From JAKPUX01 sp964436305 (GTDB lineage Bacteria; Zhuqueibacterota; Zhuqueibacteria; Residuimicrobiales; Residuimicrobiaceae): a stretch of 24,371 bases of DNA. The stretch spans positions 1-24,371 of the forward strand of contig CAYTCI010000064.1 in assembly GCA_964436305.1 (NCBI GenBank), written 5' to 3'. Made by a program: the position numbers and the translations under genes. Positions 1-9,463 of this stretch are shown piece by piece. The notes under the pieces were generated by a model. That model saw nothing but the letters and a program-made list of their open reading frames with translations. It did no database searches and was not told the DNA's origin. Position 1 is the stretch's first letter; every line of letters starts with the position of its first letter.

Positions 1-2356
<2,356 letters not shown>

Positions 2357-2383
2357 GCTTTTTCCTTTCCAGTTGATCTTTTT

Positions 2384-2408
2384 CACACGGTGGCACAGAG
2401 ACACGAAG
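2384..2408. repeat. Left arm of octamer-type inverted repeat (module 1)
   Basis: A 25-bp sequence made of GTG-containing units of about 8 bp. Its reverse complement matches the arm at 2856-2880 at 21 of 25 positions. It lies between the GxxExxY gene and the aconitase start, and with its partner bounds the GxxExxY gene. Confidence 0.8.
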
Positions 2409-2419
2409 TGAAAATCCGG

Positions 2420-2803
2420 CTATTCAAGGGTGCCATTAATGATTCGATAAATTCCTTTTTTCATCAACTCTTCACCAAAATTGAGCAGATAACCCAATTT
2501 GAGGCCGGATAATCGAAGATAGGTCAATACTTGTTTCTTATGGACATTATTGATATTCTCGATCGATTTTATTTCCAGAATTACTTTTTTTTCAATGATA
2601 ATATCCGCCCTGAAACATTCATCAAATTTCACTCCATGGTATGCAAAAGGGATTGGAACCTGCCGCCTTGCGGTCACGCCTGCTCCCGACAATTCATGAT
2701 AGAGAACAGCCTCATAGACGCTTTCCAGCAATCCTGGCCCAAGATCTCTGTGGATAGCTATTGCTTTTTCGATGACCAACGTTCCAATCTCGTTTTCAGT
2801 CAT
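2420..2803 (-). CDS. GxxExxY family protein (PD-(D/E)xK-like fold)
   Basis: A 127-residue protein with the family signature Gly24-x-x-Glu27-x-x-Tyr30 within LGPGLLESVYE, followed by a PD-(D/E)xK-like arrangement: Asp67 in FRADIIIE, then Glu77 and Lys79 in LEIKS, and a QVLTYL segment (Gln91, Tyr95). The length is typical. The biochemical role of the family is not established; the fold suggests nucleic-acid cleavage or binding, but this is inference. The gene is AT-rich compared with lutC and acnA on either side and is enclosed by 25-bp inverted repeats, which suggests it arrived as a cassette. The ATG at 2803 is preceded by a weak GGGGA-type site. Family assignment is firm, function open. Confidence 0.9.
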   Translation of the reverse strand: MTENEIGTLVIEKAIAIHRDLGPGLLESVYEAVLYHELSGAGVTARRQVPIPFAYHGVKFDECFRADIIIEKKVILEIKSIENINNVHKKQVLTYLRLSGLKLGYLLNFGEELMKKGIYRIINGTLE

Positions 2804-2855
2804 CTTTTTCCCCGCTTTTCACCTGTGAGAGTAAAGCTTTTTTTATTTCTGCTCT

Positions 2856-2880
2856 CTTTGTGCCTCTGTGCCTCCGTGAG
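2856..2880. repeat. Right arm of octamer-type inverted repeat (module 1)
   Basis: Three successive units TTTGTGCC, TCTGTGCC and TCCGTGAG follow an initial C. It ends exactly 8 bp before the lutC stop codon (complement of 2889-2891) and matches the arm at 5147-5171 at 22 of 25 positions. Confidence 0.8.
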
Positions 2881-2888
2881 AGAATGTT

Positions 2889-3560
2889 TTATTCCATGAT
2901 GATCAGCACCACCAGCCGTTTGGGGCCATGGGCGCCGAGGATGAGGATTTTTTCAATATCGGCGGTGCGGCTCGGACCGGTGATCATGACCAGGTCGCGG
3001 CTCGCGGCCGCCTCCGGCATTGCCATCACGGTCTGGAGATGCGGCACCAGCCGCTTCCCCGGCAGCAGCACATACAGTGTCTCCGGCAGCACCGCGGCCC
3101 AGCGCGAGCGCGCCGCGTCATGCCGGAGCACCAGGGTGGCGGTATCGGCAATAGCGCAATCGGCAGTCACCAGACCGGCCGGGGCCGCGGCCAGACGACG
3201 GCGGCGTTCCTCCGGGGCCAGGGCGGCGGCATCGAAGCAGGTGGTTATGGCCAGCCCCTCCACCGCGGCGCGGCTGAGCGGGTCGCCATCGAGGGCGAGC
3301 TCCGCCGACGGCGCGGCCTCAAGCAGCTCCGCCAGCTTCTCCGTTGCGGCCTGAACGTTAGAGAGCACATAGCACTCGCCGGAAACCGCCTCGAGCTCGC
3401 GTTTGAATCGGGCGGCGAGCCCGCGGAGGTCTGGCGGCGTCTGTTTCACCATGGCGGCCTCGATTCGGGCGGCGATTCCTTCGGGTGCCTCCGGCAGGTG
3501 GGAGGGTTGCTCGAGGGCGGCGCGCACCCGCGCGAGGATGGCTTCGCGTGCGTTGTTCAT
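2889..3560 (-). CDS. lutC: L-lactate utilization protein LutC (LUD domain)
   Basis: A 223-residue LUD-domain protein of the LutC/YkgG type, one of three subunits of the LutABC iron-sulfur system that oxidises L-lactate to pyruvate. The N-terminal helix region (residues 1-60) is followed by the LUD core with the characteristic TADCAIADTATLVL stretch and the C-terminal ITGPSRTADIEKILILGAHGP motif region (residues about 190-215) seen in this family. It has no cysteine clusters of its own, as expected. Its ATG overlaps the lutB stop by four bases (ATGA), implying translational coupling. The TAA stop lies 8 bp from an octamer repeat arm, an arrangement repeated at lutA. Family assignment is firm; lactate as substrate rests on the three-gene context. 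Confidence 0.93.
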   Translation of the reverse strand: MNNAREAILARVRAALEQPSHLPEAPEGIAARIEAAMVKQTPPDLRGLAARFKRELEAVSGECYVLSNVQAATEKLAELLEAAPSAELALDGDPLSRAAVEGLAITTCFDAAALAPEERRRRLAAAPAGLVTADCAIADTATLVLRHDAARSRWAAVLPETLYVLLPGKRLVPHLQTVMAMPEAAASRDLVMITGPSRTADIEKILILGAHGPKRLVVLIIME

Positions 3561-4990
3561 GACCGGTCCTCCTTTTGCGGGCGTGCGGGATGCGGGCGGC
3601 TCTTCAGCCAGGCCTGGTAACGCTTGCGAAAGCCGCGGCTATCGAAACGGCCAAGGGCACGCGTCTTGCCGTAGCCGGGGACCACAAAGGCGCGTCCGCC
3701 GGGCAGCAGCTGCTGCAATTTGCCCGGAAACCAGGTGGCGAGACGGTAGAGGCGCGGATGACTGGTGAGCCAGCCGAAGCCGCGAAAAACAGCGCGCTCG
3801 ACGGCGCCGGTGTTGCCGGTCTCCACCACCCGGTTGCGCAGTTTGAGCAGGTGATGCGGAATGTTGATCCGCACCGGACAGATCTCGTAGCAGGCGCCGC
3901 AGAGGCTCGATACGTAGGGGGCGTAGCGCCCCTCGGCCTCGCCGAGATATTGCGGGATCAGGGTGATGCCGATCGGACCCATGTAGACCCAGCCGTAGGC
4001 ATGCCCGCCCACCTGCTGGTAGATCGGACAGACGTTGAGGCAGGCGCCGCAACGGATGCAAAAGAGGGTTTCACGCAGCTGGGGGTCGGCGAGGATCCTC
4101 GAGCGGCCGTTATCGAGGAGGAGGAGGTGCACCTCCTCAGGCCCCTCTCCGGTGGTCTGCCGCCGCGGGCCGCCGACGAGGTGGAGGTAACTCGTCATCT
4201 TTTGTCCGGTGGCGCTGACCGGCAGCAGCTGGAGAAAGGGGGGCAGTGCGGCCTGGCTGGGCAGGAGCTTTTCGATCCCCATCACCGCCAGATGGAGGCG
4301 CGGCATCCCCAGCGTGAGAAAGCCGTTGGCCTCGTTCTCGACGACGCAAAAGGTGCCCTCCTCGGCCATGGCGAAGTTGACGCCCGAGATGCCCATGTCG
4401 GCGGAGAGGAATTTTTCGCGCAGGCGGGTGCGGGCGATCTGCAGCAGCGCATCGGGATCCTCGGTATAGGGCACCCCGAGTTTTTCGTGGAAGATCCGGC
4501 CGACATCGACGCGGGTGAGATGCAGGGCCGGCGCAGTCAGGTGCGAGGGGATCTGGTCGAGGAGCTGAACGATGTATTCGCCGAGGTCGGTCTCGAGCGA
4601 CTCGATGTCGTTATCGGCGAGAAAGTGATTGAGGTGAAGCTCCTCGGTGGTCAGGGATTTGGATTTGACCACCGTTTTAACCGACTTTGCGCGCATCAGC
4701 TCGAGAATGAGGCTGCGCGCCTCTTCCGCGTCGCGCGCCCAGTGGACGACGATGTTGTTCTCCTGGCACCTCTGCTCGAACAGCTCGAGGTAGCGGTCGA
4801 GGTGATCGATGGTCTCCCGCTTGATCTGGTGGGCCTGATGGCGGAGATCCTCCCACCAGGGGAGATGCTCTACCTTGTCGAGGCGCTTCTTGAGAGCGGT
4901 CTGGGTCGCCTTGTCGACCGCCTCGCGCAGACGGCTGTCCGCCAGGGCCTGGCGGAGATAGGTTTTGGTATGAAGGGGAGAGGTTTGCAT
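3557..4990 (-). CDS. lutB: L-lactate utilization protein LutB (LUD plus 4Fe-4S ferredoxin domain)
   Basis: The 477-residue iron-sulfur subunit of LutABC. The N-terminal and central part is a LUD domain (roughly residues 60-300, with AEEGTFCVVENE around 209-220). It is followed by two cysteine clusters: Cys311, 314, 317 and 321 in CIRCGACLNVCP, and Cys364, 367 and 371 in CGACYEICP, then a DUF3390-like C-terminal tail. It probably passes electrons from lactate to a quinone or soluble carrier. A GTG at 4993 lies in frame directly before the ATG at 4990; I chose the ATG because GGAG then sits six bases upstream, against three for the GTG. It overlaps lutC by four bases, and is separated from lutA by a 186-bp spacer holding a repeat module. 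Confidence 0.94.
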   Translation of the reverse strand: MQTSPLHTKTYLRQALADSRLREAVDKATQTALKKRLDKVEHLPWWEDLRHQAHQIKRETIDHLDRYLELFEQRCQENNIVVHWARDAEEARSLILELMRAKSVKTVVKSKSLTTEELHLNHFLADNDIESLETDLGEYIVQLLDQIPSHLTAPALHLTRVDVGRIFHEKLGVPYTEDPDALLQIARTRLREKFLSADMGISGVNFAMAEEGTFCVVENEANGFLTLGMPRLHLAVMGIEKLLPSQAALPPFLQLLPVSATGQKMTSYLHLVGGPRRQTTGEGPEEVHLLLLDNGRSRILADPQLRETLFCIRCGACLNVCPIYQQVGGHAYGWVYMGPIGITLIPQYLGEAEGRYAPYVSSLCGACYEICPVRINIPHHLLKLRNRVVETGNTGAVERAVFRGFGWLTSHPRLYRLATWFPGKLQQLLPGGRAFVVPGYGKTRALGRFDSRGFRKRYQAWLKSRPHPARPQKEDRS

Positions 4991-5047
4991 CACTCACTCC
5001 AGGATTGGAAACAGTGTCAAGTGGTGTAACAACAGCAGAGCAAATAT

Positions 5048-5073
5048 CACACGGTGTCACGGGGGGCACAGAG
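5048..5073. repeat. Left arm of octamer-type repeat (module 2, no gene inside)
   Basis: It shares the CACACGGTG start and the GGCACAGAG end with the arm at 2384-2408, but carries about one extra repeat unit between them. It lies 58 bp upstream of the lutB ATG. Confidence 0.7.
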
Positions 5074-5090
5074 AATGAAAAAGTCAGGTA

Positions 5091-5115
5091 TTGCCAGCTC
5101 TTGTTACCCTGGCAA
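5091..5115. other. Short hairpin inside the empty repeat module
   Basis: TTGCCAG at 5091-5097 pairs perfectly with CTGGCAA at 5109-5115 across an 11-base loop. It occupies the centre of the 73-bp interval between the two arms of module 2, where module 1 carries a gene. No T-run follows, so it is not an intrinsic terminator. Confidence 0.5.
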
Positions 5116-5146
5116 CATAAGTCTCTTTATGCTTTTTGCTTTCTCT

Positions 5147-5171
5147 CTTTGTGCCTTGGTGCCTCTGTGAG
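5147..5171. repeat. Right arm of octamer-type repeat (module 2)
   Basis: It matches the arm at 2856-2880 at 22 of 25 positions in the same orientation. It ends exactly 8 bp before the lutA stop codon (complement of 5180-5182), the same offset as the other right arm has to the lutC stop. Confidence 0.8.
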
Positions 5172-5179
5172 AGACATTT

Positions 5180-5908
5180 TTATGCCAATCCCAGGCTGCG
5201 GGCCAGGAGATCGGCGATATGCAGTCCGCGGGCATGCATGTTGTGTTTGCTCAGCCAGCCGTCGATGTTCATCAGGCAGCTCGAGTCGGCACCGATGACA
5301 TAATCGGCCCCGCTCTCCTCGATATAGCGGCACTTGCGTTCCACCATCGCCAGCGAAACATCGGCCATCTTGTAGGAGAAGGTGCCGCCGAAGCCGCAGC
5401 AGGTGTCGGGTTTCTCCATCTCGACGAAGGTGATGTCACTAATGGCGCGGATGAGGCGACGCGGTTGCTCGCGCACCCCGAGCTCGCGCAGGAGATGACA
5501 GGAGTCGTGATAGGTGACCCGGTGCGGAAAAGAACCGTCCACCGTGGCGACCTTGGCGACATCGACGAGGAATTCGCTGAACTCAAAAATGCGTCTGCTC
5601 AGGCTCTCGAGGGCCGGTTTGAGGGCGGGATCGATCTCCAGCTCCTTGTAAAAGACCCGCACCATGGTGGTGCAGGAGCCGGAGGGGGCGATGACGTACT
5701 CGTGCCCCTCAAAGAGACGGATCAGGCGCTCGGCGACCGGGATGATCTCCTTGCGATAGCCGGAGTTGAAGGCCGGCTGGCCGCAGCAGGTCTGATCCTC
5801 GACGTAGTCGATGCCGATGCCGAAGTGGTCGAGCACCTTGACCATCGAGAGGGCCGATTCGGCGAAGAGGTGTTCGGAAAGGCAGGGTATGAAGAGGGCG
5901 ACATTCAT
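5180..5908 (-). CDS. lutA: L-lactate utilization protein LutA (CCG-domain protein)
   Basis: A 242-residue cysteine-rich protein of the LutA/GlpC/heterodisulfide reductase B type, the third subunit of LutABC. Two CCG domains are visible: CCGQPAFNSG (Cys41-Cys42) and CCGFGGTFS (Cys170-Cys171), with partner cysteines Cys79 in PSGSCT, Cys137 in DSCHLL and Cys211 in SSCLMN. Such domains bind iron-sulfur clusters and handle two-electron transfer. The length is typical. The ATG at 5908 has AAAGGG upstream at suitable spacing. It is the first lut gene; upstream is a 234-bp repeat-filled spacer from icd. No lactate permease gene is in the window. Confidence 0.94.
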   Translation of the reverse strand: MNVALFIPCLSEHLFAESALSMVKVLDHFGIGIDYVEDQTCCGQPAFNSGYRKEIIPVAERLIRLFEGHEYVIAPSGSCTTMVRVFYKELEIDPALKPALESLSRRIFEFSEFLVDVAKVATVDGSFPHRVTYHDSCHLLRELGVREQPRRLIRAISDITFVEMEKPDTCCGFGGTFSYKMADVSLAMVERKCRYIEESGADYVIGADSSCLMNIDGWLSKHNMHARGLHIADLLARSLGLA

Positions 5909-5949
5909 ATAAACCCTTTAATATTATAGATGTTGCTTGTGCGGCACTG

Positions 5950-6098
5950 CGGACCTCGGGTCGGCGCGAGAGCCTGGGGCGCCAGCCGGCTTCGTGGCCG
6001 GCGCCTGCCGGGCCTCGGGTCGGCGCGAGAGTTTTTCGCCGGGTCGGCGCGAGAGTTTTTCACCGGGTCGGCGCGAGAGCCTGGGGCGCCAGCCGGCT
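5950..6098. repeat. GGGTCGGCGCGAGAG repeat cluster, locus 1
   Basis: The 15-mer GGGTCGGCGCGAGAG occurs exactly four times, starting at 5958, 6017, 6041 and 6065. The second and third copies head two 24-bp tandem units differing at one base (6017-6040 and 6041-6064). The first and fourth copies continue identically for 34 bp, to 5991 and 6098, through CTGGGGCGCCAGCCGG. The cluster fills the spacer between icd and lutA. The same 15-mer recurs at 24074 and 24143, so this is a dispersed repeat family of unknown function. Confidence 0.9.
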
Positions 6099-6100
6099 CG

Positions 6101-6125
6101 CCGGGCCCGGAGGAGCCGGGCCCGG
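6101..6125. other. Strong GC hairpin downstream of icd
   Basis: CCGGGCCCGG at 6101-6110 and again at 6116-6125 form a perfect 10-bp stem around the five-base loop AGGAG. A second stem overlaps the icd stop codon: GCGGGCTG at 6127-6134 with CAGCCCGC at 6144-6151. Neither is followed by a T-run, so they may stabilise the icd mRNA end or serve Rho-linked termination; this is inference. Confidence 0.55.
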
Positions 6126-6142
6126 TGCGGGCTGGCCGGGCA

Positions 6143-7339
6143 TCAGCCCGCCAGTGCCTGCCAGCGCTTGGCCAGATAGGGATCCCGGACCGTCTCGAGG
6201 AGGTAGTCGCAGAAGGCCCGGCCGGTGGCGCCGTCCTCGCGGCCGGTGATCACCACCTCCTTCTCGAACTGGCTGCAGATATCGAGCGCCATCTCGAGCT
6301 GGGTCGCCTTGGTGCCGAGGCCGATATGCCGCAGCATCATGGCGGCGGCGCGGATCAGGCTGGAGGGATCGGCATAGGCGCCGCGGCCCTCGGAGATCAT
6401 GCGCGGAGCCGAGCCATGGATCGCCTCGAACATGGCGTAGCGCGTGCCGATGTTGGCGCTGCCGGCGGTGCCGACGCCGCCCTGGAACTCGGCCGCCTCA
6501 TCGGTGATGATGTCGCCGTAGAGGTTGGGCAGCACGACGACGCGGAACTGGCTGCGGCGCTTGGGATCGATCAGCTTGGCGGTCATGATGTCGATGTACC
6601 AGGCATCCCACTTGACCGCGGGGTACTCTTTGGCGATGCGCTCGGCGGTCTCGAGGAAGAGGCCGTCGGTGGTCTTGATGACGTTGGCCTTGGTCACCAC
6701 CGTCACCTTGTTGATGTTGTTCCGCGCGGCATAGTCGAAGGCCATGCGAATGATGCGCTCCGAACCCTGCAGGGTGGTGGCGGTAAAGTCGATGGCGAGG
6801 TCGGGCGTCACCTGAATGCCCTTGCTGCCGAGGATATAGGCCCCCTCGGTGTTCTCGCGGAAAAAGACCCAGTCGATGTTATCCTTGGGTACCTTGACCG
6901 GGCGCACATTGGCGAAGAGGTCGAGTTCGCGGCGCATGGCCACGTTGGCACTCTCGATATTGGGATAGGGCCCGCCTTTCTCAGGAGTGGTCGTCGGGGC
7001 CTTGAGAATGACATGGCAGGCTTTCAGTTCGGCCAGCACATCCTCCGGGATGGCCTTGAGGTGCTGGACCCGGTTCTCGATGGTGAGACCTTCGATCACG
7101 CGAAAGTCCACTTTGCCATTGGCCATCTCCTCTTTGAGCAGGTACTCCAGCACCCGCTGGGTCTCCTGCGAGATGATCGGGCCGATTCCGTCGCCCCAGC
7201 AGAAGCCGATGATGATGGGCTTCAGGGAGGTGAAATCGAGCGGTTCCTCGCCCGCTTTCATCCGCTCCACGCGAGCGAGCTGGTCGGTGATGATTTTGGC
7301 AAAGTGCTCTCTGGCGCGATCGACTACCTCGTTCTGCAT
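6143..7339 (-). CDS. icd: Isocitrate dehydrogenase family protein
   Basis: A 398-residue beta-decarboxylating dehydrogenase, most likely converting isocitrate to 2-oxoglutarate. Family motifs in order: GDGIGP (residues 49-54), NVAMRRELDLFANVRPVK (132-149), RENTEGAY (161-168), KANVIKTTDGLF (217-228), NLYGDIITDEAAEF (272-285, metal-binding aspartates) and EAIHGSAP (305-312). Ser130 two residues before NVAMRR corresponds to the substrate-contacting Ser113 of E. coli Icd. The residue after HGSAP is Arg313, where NADP enzymes usually carry Lys and NAD enzymes Asp, so NADP use is possible but unproven. Isopropylmalate or homoisocitrate dehydrogenase are alternatives, less likely given the aconitase and citrate-synthase-like neighbours. 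The start at 7339 has AGGAG seven bases upstream. Confidence 0.88.
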   Translation of the reverse strand: MQNEVVDRAREHFAKIITDQLARVERMKAGEEPLDFTSLKPIIIGFCWGDGIGPIISQETQRVLEYLLKEEMANGKVDFRVIEGLTIENRVQHLKAIPEDVLAELKACHVILKAPTTTPEKGGPYPNIESANVAMRRELDLFANVRPVKVPKDNIDWVFFRENTEGAYILGSKGIQVTPDLAIDFTATTLQGSERIIRMAFDYAARNNINKVTVVTKANVIKTTDGLFLETAERIAKEYPAVKWDAWYIDIMTAKLIDPKRRSQFRVVVLPNLYGDIITDEAAEFQGGVGTAGSANIGTRYAMFEAIHGSAPRMISEGRGAYADPSSLIRAAAMMLRHIGLGTKATQLEMALDICSQFEKEVVITGREDGATGRAFCDYLLETVRDPYLAKRWQALAG

Positions 7340-7370
7340 AACTGCTCCTGTTGATTCGGTTAAGGGTTGC

Positions 7371-7392
7371 CGCCGTCCGGCAGTGGACGGCG
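7371..7392. other. Hairpin in the spacer upstream of icd
   Basis: CGCCGTCC at 7371-7378 pairs perfectly with GGACGGCG at 7385-7392 across a six-base loop. It lies between the fusion-gene stop (7438) and the icd start and has no T-run, so it may be an mRNA processing or stability element within the operon rather than a terminator. Confidence 0.45.
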
Positions 7393-7437
7393 TGGGTGAA
7401 GCGTTAATTCGGTCCCGCGAGCCGCTCGGCGGCGGGT

Positions 7438-9396
7438 TCAGACAAAATGGTCCGGCGGTTCGGGCCGGCGCGAACGCTGGTGATAATCGACGATCCGTTG
7501 GTTACGACGCTCGAGCCGTTTGCCGATCTCGGTGAGGATGGAGCGGGCATAGCGGGCGTAGCCGGGGCCCGCGGCCGCCGCCTCCTCTTCCAGGCCGGCC
7601 TCGACGAGCCCGAGGAAGGCGCTGCAGCCGGCTGGCGAGACCGGGGCCGGGTAGGCGGCCCACTGCTTCAGGGCGATCTCGAGGTCGCGGTTGGCCTCCT
7701 GCTCCGGCCCGCTGCTGTACTCCTTGAAGGGGGCGGGATTGGCCGCCCGCTGAAAGCCCTTGAGCGCCATGATCAGCGGCTGGTAGTCGTAATCGTAATG
7801 CAGGCGGGAGAACTGGAACTCGACCACCGCGGTGCGGTCCGCCGCCTCGGGATCCTGGCTGTGGCGATTGAGCCGCGAGAGGTAGAGGCCGGTATCGGGA
7901 TGGAGGATCTCCTCCTGAAAAATGCGCATCTCGCGCAGCCGGCCGCCGGCATCCTCGCGCAGGTCGCCGCCGAGCAGCAGCAGGCAGAGGAAGTACTCCG
8001 AGTTGGCCAGGGTGCGGAAGGGGCGGCTCTCGTCGGCCTGCAGGCTGATATGGAGGCTGTGGGGGCGGACGCCGACATAGCGCGCCGCCAGATTGATGAG
8101 CTGGGCGAGGACCCAGGGGTCCTGGGTCGCCGGTTTGGAGACGTCGCCGAAGAGGCGGTACCGGCCGAAGGCGAGCTCGAGGAAGCCGCGCGAGCGCTGG
8201 CGGCGGTTGGCGGCGAAGCCGTGGTCATCAACATGGGCGCCCAGTTTCCAACCGCGGCGATGCAGATCGAAATCGTGAAAATAGTAAAAGCTGTCGAAAA
8301 GGGGATCCTCGTTCTCGCGGGCCTGCACGGCGCGGACGCCGAGGGGGGAGAACTCGAGCTCCGCACCCAGCGGGGTCTGGCCGTTTTGGCGGTTTTCCTC
8401 GAGCCAGGCCGCGATCCCGCGGGCGCGCTCTTCCTGCCAGAGCTCCTCGGCGATAAAGATCGCCGCCACGGCATAATCGGGATAGGCATAGTCGGGGCGG
8501 AAGGTGTCGACGCCGAGCTGGCTGATGGCGCTCTTGAGGGCGGCCTCCTGATCGACGAGCAGGCGCAGCGCCATCAGCGAGGAGAGGGTATGCTCATAGA
8601 GGATGGCGCCGGTGCGCGCCAGGCCGCGGAAGTCGCGGCGGAAGCGGCTCTCGATCTGGTTGAAGATCATGAACCTGACCGCGAGGTGGAGATAGGCGCC
8701 GGCATAACGCCGGGCCCTGGCGTCGCTCTCGAGCCAGCCCAGCTCCGGCAGACTGGCCTTTTCGATCTCGTGCTTGAGGATCCAGGGGGCGATGCCCTCC
8801 TCGCGGAAGGCGGTGGCCATCAGGCCCTGAATCTCCTCGGAGAGGAGCTCCTGGGTGACGGCGAGGGCGAGCTGCTTGCGGTCGATCAGCAGGCAGCGGT
8901 CGGCCTTCTCCTCGAGATAGTGTTGCACGGTGCGTTCGACGAAGGCCTCGATGCGGTCGCGTTCGGCGAAACCGCGCTCCAGCCAGGGGCGGATGGCCTC
9001 GGGATCGGCGATGTAGACCCAGGCCTTGCAGCTGCGGCCGGCCGCCGTGACCTCCACCACCTGGCGCTGGTAGAGGGCGCCGGCCGACTCGTAATCGTCG
9101 AGGCGGGCGAGCAGGGCGGGGGTGACGCCGGTGAGCAGGCGGCCGTCGATGTGGTCGCCCCGCCAGGGGATGGCGAAGGCGAAGGCGTTTTTGGGCTGGA
9201 CGCGGCGGAAATGGTCGAGGCGGGCGGGGATGCCCGTCAGGGTCTGTCCGGTGAGGAGGCGGAAATGGTGGTCGTCGTTGAGCGAGCCATAGACAAAGAG
9301 CGCGTCGAGCTCACCGCCGGCAAGGGGCGGAGTCTGCGGCGCGCTGTCCCGGGCGGCTGCGGCGGGCGCTGGCGGTGTTTGGGCATCGACGACCAT
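7438..9396 (-). CDS. Gamma-glutamylcyclotransferase-like domain fused to a large domain with amidoligase-like motifs
   Basis: A 652-residue two-part protein. Residues about 31-130 resemble the GGCT/AIG2-like fold: the substrate-loop motif YGSL (36-39), a DGRLLTGVTP strand (84-93) and LDDYES (99-104), whose Glu103 fits the catalytic acid, followed by Y-x-R (109-111). GGCT enzymes release 5-oxoproline from gamma-glutamyl groups. Residues 150-330 look helical and match nothing I know. Residues about 342-545 contain GAELEFSP (344-351), HVDDHG (388-393), FLELAFG (405-411), PHSLHISLQ (445-453) and VVEFQFSR (524-531). This order is reminiscent of the glutamate-cysteine-ligase/amidoligase (COOH-amine ligase) fold; that part is inference. 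No clear ribosome-binding site precedes the ATG at 9396, so the start is uncertain. It lies in the middle of the citrate-branch gene run, 67 bp after the previous gene. Confidence 0.65.
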   Translation of the reverse strand: MVVDAQTPPAPAAAARDSAPQTPPLAGGELDALFVYGSLNDDHHFRLLTGQTLTGIPARLDHFRRVQPKNAFAFAIPWRGDHIDGRLLTGVTPALLARLDDYESAGALYQRQVVEVTAAGRSCKAWVYIADPEAIRPWLERGFAERDRIEAFVERTVQHYLEEKADRCLLIDRKQLALAVTQELLSEEIQGLMATAFREEGIAPWILKHEIEKASLPELGWLESDARARRYAGAYLHLAVRFMIFNQIESRFRRDFRGLARTGAILYEHTLSSLMALRLLVDQEAALKSAISQLGVDTFRPDYAYPDYAVAAIFIAEELWQEERARGIAAWLEENRQNGQTPLGAELEFSPLGVRAVQARENEDPLFDSFYYFHDFDLHRRGWKLGAHVDDHGFAANRRQRSRGFLELAFGRYRLFGDVSKPATQDPWVLAQLINLAARYVGVRPHSLHISLQADESRPFRTLANSEYFLCLLLLGGDLREDAGGRLREMRIFQEEILHPDTGLYLSRLNRHSQDPEAADRTAVVEFQFSRLHYDYDYQPLIMALKGFQRAANPAPFKEYSSGPEQEANRDLEIALKQWAAYPAPVSPAGCSAFLGLVEAGLEEEAAAAGPGYARYARSILTEIGKRLERRNQRIVDYHQRSRRPEPPDHFV

Positions 9397-9463
9397 GGAG
9401 AAGGCCGCGCGGCGGTTGGCGCCGCGCGCTCATGAGGGTTAGTATGCGGCCCGGCCGATGGGG

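Larger units (their letters stand above)
2384..2880 (-). mobile_element. Putative GxxExxY cassette bounded by inverted repeats
   Basis: A 497-bp unit consists of a 25-bp arm, one gene (2420-2803) and an inverted partner arm with 4 mismatches. It sits in the spacer between lutC and acnA. A second arm pair without the gene occurs at 5048-5171 in the spacer between lutA and lutB, in the same orientation relative to the flanking genes. This is what a mobile or recombining cassette with an empty counterpart could look like. No transposase and no target-site duplication are visible, so mobility is inferred, not shown. Confidence 0.5.

Noticed and set aside
5923..5928. Perfect TATAAT on the minus strand just upstream of lutA
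   Set aside because: No -35 at a usable distance, and transcription would start on top of the lutA ribosome-binding site.
5958..6079. Repeat cluster as a CRISPR array
   Set aside because: Units are 15-24 bp with tandem rather than unique spacers, and no cas genes are present.
5930..7354. Long plus-strand frame (474 codons) opposite icd
   Set aside because: It is the antisense shadow of a well-supported icd gene plus repeats; such long shadows occur opposite most GC-rich genes here, including acnA, lutB, the fusion gene and queA.
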